From NCBI RefSeq assembly GCF_034190915.1, contig NW_026947486.1, positions 76,116,044 through 76,180,043 on the forward strand: a stretch of DNA of 64,000 nucleotides, in the 5' to 3' direction. This DNA is from Cavia porcellus. Lineage: Eukaryota > Chordata > Mammalia > Rodentia > Caviidae. Within the stretch, counting starts at the first letter, position 1, and every line of letters starts with the position of its first letter. Below, in pieces: positions 46,560 to 58,179 of this stretch. The notes under the pieces are model-generated. The model did no database searches, had not been told where the DNA came from, and saw only the letters and a program-made list of their open reading frames with translations. The translations under genes were made by a program, and so were the position numbers.

Positions 46560-47597
46560 TTCTTTGCTGGGTTGGCTTGGTGATCATGAAGTACTTCAAC
46601 TGTTCTTTGTCATGGAAGTATCTTATTTCTCCATCGATTCTGAAGGACAGATTTTCAGGGTACATCAGTCTAGGTTTGAAATCATTTTCCTTTGGGATCT
46701 AAAATACTTCACTCCATGCTCTTCTTGACTTCATTGTTTGTGTTGAGAAGTCTGCTGTGATTCTGATAGGCTTTCCTTTATAGGGGATCTGTCTCTTCTC
46801 CCTAACAGGTTTTAATATCCTATTTTTATGTTGGGTTTCTGGAAGGTGATTATTATATGTCTGGGTGTAGTTTTGTTTTGATTGTGGTGATATGGAGTTC
46901 TACATTCTTTACTAATCCTAATGTCAGTTTATGTACTCATGTTTGGGAAATTTTCAGCTATTACTTCTGTAAATAGTCTCTTGATATCATTTGTCTTCTC
47001 CCCTTCTTTTTCATTTATCCCTATCAATCTTTTGTTGTTTTTCTTTTACTCATCACGAAGCTGTTGAATTGTTATTTCCTGATTCCTTGTTATTTTTAAG
47101 AGACCTTTCATTTCCTGTTTGCTAGCTGCAATCTTGTCTTCACAGTCTGAAATTCTGTCTCCAGTTTTGTTGAACCAGTTTTGATAACTTACAATGGATT
47201 TTAAATTTCATGTGTATCTCTTTGAATTTGCTTTATGTAGTCTGTTTTTTTCTTACATTGTTCATTCAGGGATTCTATCTTTTTGATTTCTTTCTATATT
47301 TTTTAACTGTGTCTTCTTTAGATGTGTTCAGCATCTCTTTCATTATTTTTATCATTTTTTAACCTGGGAGATTATTTCTAGTTTGAGTTCTTTTAAAGCT
47401 TCCCGGAGTTTCTTCTTTATTTCAGTTACTATTATTTCAGGAATTTCAGGTGTATTGCATATATTTTCTTCTGTGTACTTGTCTCCTAGGTTTTCTTGGG
47501 ATGGGCTGAAAGTTTGAGTTTGCATTTTGGTCTTTTGTTTTGTCAATTTCCTGTATTTCCCTGTTTCAATTGTTGTTCCAAAGCTTCCCCCGGGCAT
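46560..47597 (-). pseudogene. L1 ORF1, start intact, later broken
   Basis: ATG at 47597 opens 81 codons (MPGGSFGTTIETGKYRKLTK, then ETKL-type coiled-coil start) before a stop near 47352. Coiled-coil and RRM text continue in shifted frames to about 46560. It shows where the ORF1 start lies and so helps to read the split ORF1 at 13-17 kb. Confidence 0.85.
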
Positions 47598-47599
47598 GT

Positions 47600-48214
47600 T
47601 GGAAATTTTCTGCTATTTCTTAGGCTCCTGGGTCTGCTCTGTTAGCATAGCTCCCTCCTTGGGCAGTGAGGCCACCAGATTAAAAGAAGTTTACCAGGCG
47701 CGGTCATGTAGGCCTAAAGCCTCCTCGAACAGTACTGCTCCCACCTCTGGCAGCAAAGCTCCCCAGACTGACAGAAGGCTATCAGGCATGGTCCAGGGAG
47801 CCTGAATCCTGCCAAGCCCAATCCAGTGTGGCTGCCAGCTGGGTGGGTCCCCAAACCACCATGAGCAAGGATCTCAAACTTTCCTGGGAATCAGATATTG
47901 TGCAGGCATGTACCTCCTTGGCTGGCGAAGCTCCCTGGGCTGAAAGAAGGTCACCTTGCATGGCCCAGGCAAGCCTCAAACCTTCTCCCTGGTGCACCAG
48001 GTGGCGGCAGGAGTGGTGGTGGTGGCAGCAGTGCTTTCCTGACTCAGACAATGTCACCAACATGTCTAAGTAGGCTTCCGCAGTGCAGCTCCCTCCTCCA
48101 GGCTGCGGTGGCAGTGGTGCTCTCTGGACTGAGAGAAGGTCACCAGCATGGCCTAAGTAGGCACCCGTAACACAGCTCAATCCACCAGGTGGTGCGGCAG
48201 CTGCAGTCCGAACT
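47600..48214 (-). promoter_or_regulatory. L1 5' UTR with monomer-like repeats
   Basis: GC-rich. The theme 'AAGCTCCC(C)-AGACTGA-AGAAGG--ATCAGGCATGG' recurs near 47755, 47925 and 48120 (and a weaker copy near 47650), spaced about 170-195 bp. Monomer type differs from those at 17 kb and 26 kb. Confidence 0.7.
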
Positions 48215-48215
48215 C

Positions 48216-51200
48216 ATGCTGGAAATTTCTTTTGACATATAGAAATTCTTTAATAAGATATGATCTCAGTTATTGATTCTGGAAGTAACTGTTCATGAAT
48301 TTTTTACCTACCCGTGTACCTTCATGATTTTTACCTACGTGGTATTCCAACAGATTCAGTATTTCTACTTATTATTTAGATCTTTGATTCATTTAGATTT
48401 GAGTTTAGTACACAGTGATGGGCATGAATCTGGATTTAGTTTTTGGCATATGGAGAGCTTATTTTTGCAGCACCATTTATTAAAGAGATAATAGTTCTTC
48501 CACTGAATATGTTTGGCCCCTTTATCAAAGATAAGGTGGTTCAGTGTGTGTGTAGTTGTGATTGTATTCTCTAATCTATACCATTGATCTTCAGATTTGC
48601 TTTATTCCAGTACCATGTTAATTGAATTACAGTTGCTTTGAAGTATAATTTCAAGTCAAGGATTGTGACGGCTCCTGCTTTGCTTTTGCTGCTTAGAATT
48701 GTCTTTCTTTTTCTAGTTTTATTCTGGTTCCAGAAGAATTTTAGGAGTGATTTCTCTAGATCTATGAGTATGTTAGTGATATTTTCATTGGAATTGCCTT
48801 GAATCTGTTTAACAGTTTTGGGAGAATGGCCATTTTCACAATATTTCTTCTTTCTATCCATGAACAAGGGATGCTTTCCATATTCTGAGATCCTCTTCAA
48901 TTCCTTTTTCAGGGTATTATAATTCTCCCTGTAGAGAACTTCTACTTGTTTTGTGAGATTAATTCCTAAGTGTTTCATTTTTTTTTGGATGCTAGCATGA
49001 AGGGTGTGGCTGCATTATTTCCCTCTCAAAGATTTTTTTTTGTTAGTGTATAGAAATGCTACTGATTTTTGAGTATTGACATTGTATCCAGCTACATTGC
49101 TGAATTTATTTATTATATCTAGGAGAATTTCAATAGAGTTTGATGGTCTTCTATCTAAAGTATCATATCATCTGCAAATGATGATAATTTAAATTCCTCT
49201 TTTCCTATCTTTATCCCTTTTATTTCTCTCTCTTGTCTAATTGCTCTGGCTAGTTTTTTCAGTATTATGTTGAATATGAGCAGTGATAAGGGACATCCTT
49301 GTCTTGTGCATGATTTTAGAGTAAAAGCTTTCAGTTTTTGGCCTTTAAATAAGATGCTGGCTGTTGGTTTGTCATAGATGGCCATTATCATATTGAGGCA
49401 AATGCCATCTATTTTCTATATGGTTCTTCTATATGGTTCTATATGGTTTCATATAGAATGCCTCAATTTTCTATATGGTTCTTATCATGAATGAGTGTTA
49501 GACCTTATCAAAAGCTTTTCTTCATCTATAGAAATTTTCATGTGATTCTTACTTTTGGCTGTATTGATAAAGTGGATTACATTTATTGCTTTATGTATGT
49601 TGAACCATCCCTGCATACCTGTGATGAATCAAACATAGTCCTGGTGTGTAATTTTCTTGATGATTTGCGGCATCCTCTTTGACAATATTTTATTGAGAAA
49701 TTTTGCATCTATGTCCATTAAGGAGATTGGCCTGTAGTTCTCTTTTACAGTTGGTTCTTTCTCAGATTTTGCTTCTAGGGTAATATTTGCTTCCAGCAAT
49801 GACTTAGGAAAAATTGCTTCCCTTTTAATTTCATTGAAGATTGTAAGGAGTGTCGGCATTAAGTCTTCTTTGTATTTATTCTAGAATTCTGCTGTGAATC
49901 CATCTGGGCCTGGGCTCTTTTTTGTAGATAAGGACTTAATTATATTATTAATTTCATTAATAGAAATGCATTATTCAGCAATTTTAGATCTTCTTGACCC
50001 AGCTTTGGCATTTCATATATTTCTAAGAACATGTCTATTTCCTTTGCGTTATAGAACCTATGAAAGTAAAGATGTTTTAAATAGGTGTTAAAGATCTTCT
50101 GTATTTCCAGATTCTGTAGTGAATTCACCTCTCTCATTCCTTTTTGCATGAATTTCAGCTTTTTCTCTCCTTTTTAAAATAAGGTTGTCTAGGGGCTTAT
50201 CAATTTTATTTATTCTTTAAAAGAACCAACTCTTTGATTCATTGATTCTTTGGATTGTTTTCTTAGTCTCTACTGCATTAATTTCTGCTCTGATTTTTAT
50301 AATTTCCTCTCTTCTTTTGGCTTTGGGCTTTACTTGCTCATCTTTTTCTAGATGTTTGAGGTGTAGCACCAGATTGCTTGTTTGCATTCATTCTGTTTTC
50401 CTGATATGGGAACTCAGTGCAATAAATTTTCCTGTGAGGACTGCTTTCATTGCATCCCACTGATTTTGGGAAGTTGTATTTGTATTTTTGCTTGCTTGTA
50501 GGTATTTTGTTGTTTCTTCTTCATTTTCCCCTGTGATCCATTGATTGCTCAAGAGTGTATTATTGAAGTTTCATGTGTTTGTGGGGTTTTTGCAGTTTCT
50601 TTTATGATTAATTTCTTGTTTCTATAATTCAATAAGATGCATGGGATCTTTTGCATCTACTTAAATGTGTTCTGTGGGCTAGTATATGGTCTATTTTAGA
50701 AAATGTCCCATGTACTACTGAAAAGAATGTATATTCTGATGTTGTTGGATGGAACACTCTGTGACATCTATCAAATCCATTTATCCACAGTTGTGATCCA
50801 GTTCTGTTATTTGTTTTTCTTTCTTTCTTTCTTTCTTTTTTTTTTTTTTTTTGGTACCAGGGATCGAACTCACCACCTTGTGCTTGGTAGGCAGGGCTTG
50901 TGACAACAGGGCTACACCCCCAGCTCCAGTTCTGTTATTTCTTTACTTTTTTTCTGCCTGGTTGATCTGTCCCTTTGTGTCAATGGTGTGTTAAGGTCTA
51001 CTGTGATAATTGTGATATTGCTTATTTGATTTTTCATTTCTGTTAGTGCTTGCTTTGTGTAGTTGTGTACTCTGGAATTTGGTGCATATATATTTAAGAT
51101 TGTTATGTCTTCCTCTTGAAGTTTCCCCCTAAATAGTATGTAGTGACTTTATATCTTTGGATCCTTCTTGCTTTGAAGTTCACTTTGCCTGCAAACAGAA

Positions 51201-51420
51201 TAGATACCCCCACTTTTTTAGGTGGGGTTCCTGTTGCATGAAGAATTGTTTTCCATCCTTTGACCTCCAGTCTATGAGTTTCTTTTTTGGTTACATGGGT
51301 TTCTTGTAGACAGAATATGGTTGGCAGCTATTTCTTGATGCATTCTGCCAGTCTGTTTCTTTTAATTGATGAATTGAGACCATTTCCATTAATGGCTATA
51401 ACTGTTATACACTGATTTAT
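48216..51420 (-). pseudogene. L1 ORF2 remnant
   Basis: RT text ([25 protein letters not shown] at 49155-49200 keeps the FADD motif) and further N-terminal text [17 protein letters not shown] at 49750 and an endonuclease end near 51250. Many frameshifts; not functional. Confidence 0.88.
50813..50925 (-). mobile_element. ID-like SINE of a second subfamily, antisense
   Basis: (CTTT)n/poly(T), 'taccagggatcgaactcacc', 'accttgtgcttggtaggcag', 'gggctacacccccagct'. Perfect 15-bp target duplication CCAGTTCTGTTATTT (50798-50812, 50926-50940). The core differs from the other young IDs (gtgtagccctgttgtcacaa instead of atttagctcagcggcataag). Confidence 0.94.
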
Positions 51421-52559
51421 TGTTGACATGTTATCTTTCTGCTGTTGTATCTTTTCGTTTCCATTCTGTTTAACTGTCTGCCTTGCTTAGTGGTTTTTTC
51501 CTATGTTCATCTATAGTGTCTTTCAGTATTCTTTGTGGGGTTGGTTTGGTGGTCATGAAGTGCTTCAGCTGTTCTTTGTCATGGAAGTATCTTATTTCTC
51601 CATCCATTTTCAGGGAAAGTTTTGCATGCTACATTGGTCTAGGTTGGAAGTCGTTTTCTTTTAGGGTCTGAAATACTTTGCTCCATGCTTTTCTTGACTT
51701 CATTGTTTGTATTGAGAAACCTGATGGGATTCTGATAGGTTTTCCTTTATAAGTGACCTATCTTTTCTCTCTAACACATTTAATATTCTTTGCTTGTGTT
51801 GCATTTCTGGGATGGTGATCATTATATGTCTGGGTGTAGTTTTATTTTGTTTATCATTATTTGGAGTTCTATGGATATTTCACTAATCCTAATGTCAGTT
51901 TCCATTCTCATGTTTGGGGAATTTTCAGCTTTTACTTTTGTAAATAGACTCTTGAAATCATTTGTGTTGTCCCCTTCTTTTTCATTTACCCCTATCCATC
52001 TTATGTTCATAATCTTTGCATCATCTTTAGATATTGAATTGTTATTTCCTGATTCCTTGTTATTTTTAAAAATCTGGCCTTTCCTGTTCACTAGTTGCAG
52101 TCTTGTCTTTGAGTTCTGAAATTCTATTTTCACTTTCATTGAGGTGCTTTTGACAACTTTCAGTGGACTGTTTGATTTCCTGCATATCTCTTCAAATCTG
52201 CTTCATGCATTCTGTTTGCTTCTTATATTGTTCATCTAGAGATTCTATCTTTTTGCATTGTTCCTCTAATTTGTTGGCTGTGTCTTCTTTAGATGTGTTC
52301 AGCATTTCTTTCATTCCTTTTGTCATTTCTTTTTTACCTGTGAGATTATTTCTAATTTGAGTTCCTTTGGTGGTTCTCCAAATTGCTTCTTTATTTCAGT
52401 TGCTGTTATTTCAACATATGGCTTATATTTTCTTCTATGTACATTGCTCCTGCGCTTTCTTGTGATGGACTGGAGGTTTGAGATTGCATTTTGGTCTTTT
52501 GCTTTGTCATTTCCCTATATTTCTGTGTTTCCAATTATGTTACAGAGCTTCCCCTGAGT

Positions 52560-53395
52560 GTGTTGGAAATCACTTCCTATGCCCTTGGCTCCTAGGACTA
52601 AACAGAGGTTTCTGACAATGATCCCTCAGGCCAATAGGACCTTATGTGCCACCTCGGTGTTCCAGAATTCTGGATGCTCCTAACCACTGTGGTTGTTGAT
52701 CCAACCTCATATTGCCTCAGCCCTGCGATTGAGAAAATGTTGCTGGGTGTTGCCTAGTTAGGCCTGTGAAGCATGCTGAGCCTAGTCTAGTGTTGCTGGG
52801 GGAAGCTGAATGAGCACTGAACTGGGGGAGCCTTGAACTTAAACTGCCCCCAGGCTTGCACTGGTGTGCTGGGAACTCCCCTCACGTGCCCTCGGCCTGT
52901 AAGGTTGAAAAAGTTCGCTGGTGCTGGTCCAGTTATGGCTGAGAAACCTGCCAAGCCTAATCTAGTGTGTCTGGATGCTAATCTTAAATTTTCACCAGGC
53001 CCACACCACTGTGATGGGAACTCCCCACTGTAGGCCTCAGCTCCCCACATTAAGGGAAGGTCACTGAGCGTGGCCCAGTTAGGCCCGCGAAACCTGCTCA
53101 CCCTAGACTAGTGTGGCTGGAACCTGATCTTAAATTCTCCAAGGCCCATGCCAGTGTGCTGGAACTCCCCTGTCTTGGCCTGAGCATCCCAGATTAAGGG
53201 AAGATCACTGGGCATGGCTCAGTTAAGGCTTGGAAACCTGTCTAGCCTAGTTTAGTGCTCCTGGAAGCTGGGTGGGCACTTAACTGCTGGGAGTGATCAT
53301 CTTAAACTCTCCCTGGCCTGTGCTGGTGTGCTGGGAACCCACCTCATGTGGCCTCATTTCCATGGGTTTAAAGAAAGTCACTGGGGATGCATGTA
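52560..53395 (-). repeat. L1 5' UTR monomer array
   Basis: The theme 'GTGCTGGGAACTCCCCTC--TGGCCTCAG--TCCCAGATTAAGGGAAGGTCACTGGGCATGGCCCAG' recurs near 52860, 53008, 53152 and 53325, i.e. about 145-170 bp apart, which is the usual tandem-promoter organisation of rodent L1. Confidence 0.8.
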
Positions 53396-53800
53396 GCCTT
53401 TCCTAATCACTTTGGATTTTATGTGAGCTGATGAATTATTAGAGGATTGTGATCATAATAACATAGTTTCACTGATGCTTCAAAATGCTTGTTTTGGTTT
53501 TGTATGATGAATTAACACAGTTGGGCACAGCAGCAGTAGAATCATCAGTTAGGAAAGTATCTAACCTAGGCAACATATGTTGAATTGGCTGCTGGTAGAG
53601 AGCTGTAGAGCCAAGAAAGCTGTGTTAATAAGTTCTTCAGGTGATTATGATGCATAAAACATAATTTTACAGAGTTATTTCATGATATAATCTCCACTGA
53701 TCAATTCTACAGGGAATTGCGAAACCTTCATAGGGCATATATGTAGTGTTGGTTTCTCTGCCAAGAAATATCATTGCTATAATCAATTGTTAATAAATTT
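53396..53800. other. non-L1 spacer shared with 35586-35975
   Basis: AT-rich sequence between the L1 5' UTR and the sense L1; about 95% alike to its partner, with no recognised gene or repeat. Confidence 0.8.
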
Positions 53801-55968
53801 TTCAAAAATTTAATTGAAAGGGAAGAAATCCTCCAAAACTCATTCCTGGAGGCAAGTATTACTGTGATACCAAAACCAGAGATAGACTGAACCAAAAAAG
53901 AACTACAGGCCAGACTCACTAATAAATTCTGATGCAAAGTATCTCAATAAAATACTCGCAAATAGAATGCAGCAACTCATCAAAAATGTTATACCTCACA
54001 ACCAAGTGGAATTTGTTTCAGGAGTGTAAGGATGGTTTAACAGACGCAAATCAATAAATGTAATTCATCACATTAAAGAGCTGAACACAACCCCACAAGG
54101 TCATCTCAATAGATTCAGAAAAAGCTTTCGATAAAATCCAACACTTAAAAGCCTTCAGAAACTTGGAATAGACCATGTCTACCTTAATCTCCTAAAGGCC
54201 ATCTATGACAAACCAATAGCCAACATTATAGTAAATGGACAAATACTGAAAGCTTTCACTCTAAAATCAGGATCAAGGCAAAGATGTCCACTATCACTAC
54301 ACCTATTCAATATAGTTCTAGAAATATTAACCAGGGCATTCAGACAATAGAGAGAAATAAAGTGAATAGAGATAGGAAAGGTAAAAGTTAAATTGTCACT
54401 ATCTGCAGATGACACGATACTCTATATGGAAGACCCAAAAAACTCTATTAAAGGACTACTAGTGGTAATAAGCAAATTCAGCAGTGTAGCTGGATACAAA
54501 GGCAAAACTAAAAAATCAATAGCATTCCTGTACACATTCAAAAAATCCACTGAGAGAGAAATTGTGAAAATATCTCCTTTCACAATAGCATCTTTAAAAA
54601 TGAAATATTTAGGAATCAACCTAACCAAGAATGTAAAACACCTATGTGCAGAAAATTATGCTATGCTAAAAAAGGAGGTTGAAGAGGATATTAGAGAATG
54701 GAAGGATATTCCTTGCTCTTAGTTAGGAAGTACCAACATTGTGAAAATGGCCATACTCCCAAAACTGTTATACATATTTAATGCAATCCCAATCAAAATA
54801 CCATTAACACACCTCACAAATCTAGAGAAAACACTCGTAAAATTCATTTGGAAACAGAAGAAACCTAGGATAGCAAAGGCAATTCTGGGCAATAAAGGCA
54901 AGACAGGAGGCATCTCAATTCCTGACTTGGAACTATACTACAAGGCAACAGTGATAAAATCAGCATTATACTGCAAAGAAATAGACCTGTGGATCAATGG
55001 GACATATTAGAAGATGCAAACACAACTATAAAGACACTCAGCCACCTTATATTTCATAAAGGGACTACACATGTTCAATGGAAGAATGGTTTCTTTAATA
55101 AATGGTGTTGGCAAATTGGCTCTCCACATGCCAAAGACTGAAACTAGATCCATGCCTCTAAACATTTCGTAAACTAAAGTAAAAATGGGTCAAAGATCTA
55201 AATATTAAATGAGATACACTAAATATTAAAACAGAAACAGTTCTACTGGAAGACAAGGTAGGTAGAAATCTTGGAGACATGGGGGTAGGCAGAAAATTCA
55301 TGAATAAAATGCAAACCACATGGGAAATACTTCAAGGAATCAACAACTGGAATCTCACAGTATTAAAGAGTTTTTGCACTTCAAGAGAAATCAACAAGTC
55401 AAAAGAAAACTCACAGGATGAGAAAGAATGTGAGCCAGCAATCCCTCAGAGGATTTATATCCAGAACATATAAAGAAGTGAAAAACATCAAGCCCCTTAA
55501 ATTCAAAGACCCTCTCCACAAATGAGCATCTGACATGAACACACAGTTGTCAGATGAAGATATAGAAATGGCAAATAAAGTATACGAAGAAATGTTCACC
55601 ACCACCACATTCAAGAAATGCAAATTAAAACAGCATTGAAATTTCATCTCACTCCGGAAAAAATGGCTGCCAACAAGAAATCAACTGATAACAAATGTTG
55701 GCGATGCTGTGGAGAAAAAGGAACACTTCTCCACTTTTGGTGGGAGTGCAGACTGGTGCAGCCACTGTGGAAATCAGTATAAATAACTCTAGAAGGCTAG
55801 GATTGGAAATTCTATTCAACCCAGCTATTCTCCTGCTGGGCACTTTCCCAAAAACACTGAAAAGGTCATGTCACAGTGATATATGCGCACCCATTTTAAT
55901 AGCTGCAAAATTTGTGATAGGTAAATCCTGGAAACAACTAAAATGCACACAAACTGTAGAGTAGATGA
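53801..55968 (+). pseudogene. older L1 ORF2, sense, 5'-truncated
   Basis: RT text from [17 protein letters not shown] start near 53900 through the palm (LSADDTILYMEDPKNS at 54400, catalytic FADD reading SADD) to the thumb and C-terminal domain ([19 protein letters not shown] near 55700). Several frameshifts. At about 55970 it is broken off and followed by a different L1 at an earlier point of ORF2. Confidence 0.88.
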
Positions 55969-58165
55969 AAAAGATTTTAACCCCATGCACTAAATTAAAA
56001 TCTAAATGGATCAAAGATCTGAATATTAAAACAGGAACACTAAATCTATTGGAAGACAAATTGGGTAAAATCTTCGAAGACATAGGGGTAGGTAGAGAAT
56101 TCATTAACAGGACTCAAACCGCATGGCAAATACTTCCCAGAATCAATAACTGGGATCACCTCTTATGAAAAAGTTTTTGCATGTCAAAAGGAATCTCCAG
56201 CATAGTGAAAAGAAAACCCACAAACTGGGAAAAAACTTAGTGAACTCTCCCTCAGACAATGGATTTCTGCCTAAAACATATAAAGAATTTTTAAAAAGTC
56301 AGACCCCTAAAATTCAAAATCCATTCCAAAAATGGGCATCTGAGATGAATAAACAGTTCTCAGATGAAGAAATACAAATAGCAAATAAATACATAAAAAA
56401 TGTTCATCATCATTAGTCATTAGAGAAATGCAAATTAAAACCACACTGAGATTTCACCTTACTCCTGAAAGAATGGCCAGGATCAAGAAAACCATCAACA
56501 ACAAATGCTGGAGAGGCTGTGGGGAAAAAGGAACTCCCCTGCACTGCTGGTGGGAGTGTAGACTGGTACAGCCTCCCAGATCTTGGAAACGACTCAAGTC
56601 TATATCAACTGAGAATGGATAAAAAAAGTTGTGATATTTTTATACAATGGAGTACTACTCAGCTATAAAGAAGGATTTCATTGAGATATTTATAAATAAA
56701 TGGGCGCAGCTTAAGACCATACCTACAAGTGAAATAAATCAAACTCACATGTGTGAATACCGAATAGTTTCCCTAGTGTAAGAAATGATTCAAATATATA
56801 AAAGTATGTGGTAATCATGATTCCCCTTATGTGGCCTTGAAGCCTTTTAAAGTTTTCACTCATTAATTGGAATGGCTTTATTCTGGGCTGTTTGATATTA
56901 TTGCCTGTGATGAAATGAACAGCTATAAGAAAACAAGACATCATAATAACTAGTGCTGGTTTAATATCATCTTGTTTTGAAGCCCCACCAAACTGTTGCT
57001 TTTCTGTTTCCATTGTTTTTATCATGTTGTATCTTACTGGATTTTATTGTATGTAATAGTGTAAACAGAAATTCTTATAGGCAAGGAGATATATAAAAAC
57101 CATTGTTCATTTTTCTGTTAGCTGGTTCTAAATACCCTGTAATACTTTCATCCACTTGAATGGTTTCACACTGTCTTGATATGTTTGATGCTATAGTGTA
57201 TGACGTTATTTTCAAATATTTCAAGGAAAGAGCCACTATGGTAAGTACTATTAAGTTGGGTTATTTGGTGGTGAAGCACTAGGTTACTGAAATTGTCATG
57301 CTTTGACCTGTATTGTTATGTTATGTCCTCTTTTATCTCAATTTCTCCCTTATTCATTAAAAAAATTAATAAATTATTTTTTAATTAAGGGAAAAAATAA
57401 AAAAGTCAGCAGGACATATTATAGTAACTTTTTTGATTTCCTATTAACTTGATTTGAAACCCTGTATTACTACCACTATCTTGTTTTGACTGGTTAGACT
57501 CTGTTCCGTTCTGTTTGATAGTATCAAGTTTGATAGTATAGGCAACTACTCTGAAGGCAATAAGATTCACTATGATACTCATTCTGGTTTGACTATTATC
57601 TTCTTTTGAAGTTCTGTAATGTTTCCATTGTTTAGGTTTCATTGGTCTTGTTCTGTACTGTTTTGTTCACTTTTATTATACCTAATGATATAGATAATTC
57701 TTTCTAAGGAAGCAAGAGGCATTATGGTAACCGTTGTTGATAACCTTGTACTCTGTTTTTACAACATGTGCTGTCTTTTGTTTTGACCGACTGCTTTGTT
57801 TTGTCATATTTGGTTTTATTCCCTTCCAAAAAAAGGGTAATAAGTACTATGAGAGTTATAAAACCCAAAATGAGTAAATTTTGTTGTAAAAAAGAGAGGA
57901 AAAAAATCCTCTAAAGGATACAACTGCAAGTGTGTTTAGGTATGTTAATATAGATGACTGTATTACTGAGTTTTTGGTGGATAGTTGAACTCAACTGTTT
58001 GCAGTCTCACTGTTTGAGTGCTCACTTTGTATGCTTTAATCCTGTAACTTAAACAACTATTTCTAAGATGACAATATGTAATCTATTAACTAGTGCTTTG
58101 TTATGGTTTTTTTTTTTTGTAATTCTGTATTACTTGTACCCTTATACTGTTTTTTTTAAGCTTTT
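55969..58165 (+). mobile_element. younger 5'-truncated L1, sense
   Basis: Starts in ORF2 (PCTKLKSKWIKDLNIKTGTL at 55980), has an internal deletion of about 185 bp near 56575 (acagcct joined to cccagatcttgg) and then ORF2 end at 56780 and a long 3' UTR to an A-rich end at 58160-58175. The 3' UTR contains the segment 56890-57230 that the 8-17 kb L1s lack. Confidence 0.88.
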
Positions 58166-58179
58166 AAAGGAAAAAAAAA

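Larger units (their letters stand above)
41738..48214 (-). mobile_element. near-full-length L1 with two SINE insertions
   Basis: Antisense order: poly(T) and 3' UTR (41738-42320), ORF2 (about 42330-46290), spacer, ORF1 (about 46560-47597), monomeric 5' UTR (47600-48214). The 3' UTR keeps the segment lost in the 8-17 kb L1s. Two antisense ID SINEs (44822-44925, 46336-46469) lie in it. No target duplication was found: the left flank (tgtaggccttcc) is not repeated near 48214, where the element abuts another L1 mid-ORF2, so its 5' edge may be a recombination junction. Confidence 0.92.
48216..53395 (-). mobile_element. L1 lacking its 3' end, with 5' UTR
   Basis: Begins abruptly inside ORF2 (gctggaaatttcttttgaca) at the edge of the previous L1, then antisense ORF2 (48216-51420), ORF1 (51480-52540) and a long monomeric 5' UTR (52560-53395). 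The missing 3' UTR and ORF2 C-terminus are not found to the left of the neighbouring L1, so the join is a deletion or L1-L1 recombination, not a simple nested insertion. It carries one ID-like SINE (50813-50925) and a small local duplication at 49417-49485 (ctatatggttc repeats). Confidence 0.88.
52065..54085. repeat. segmental duplication D3, copy 2
   Basis: Counterpart of 34570-36275, with the same L1 5' part, the same non-L1 spacer (53396-53800) and the same sense L1 start. It is longer by about 330 bp of 5' UTR monomers around 52780-53130. Confidence 0.9.
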
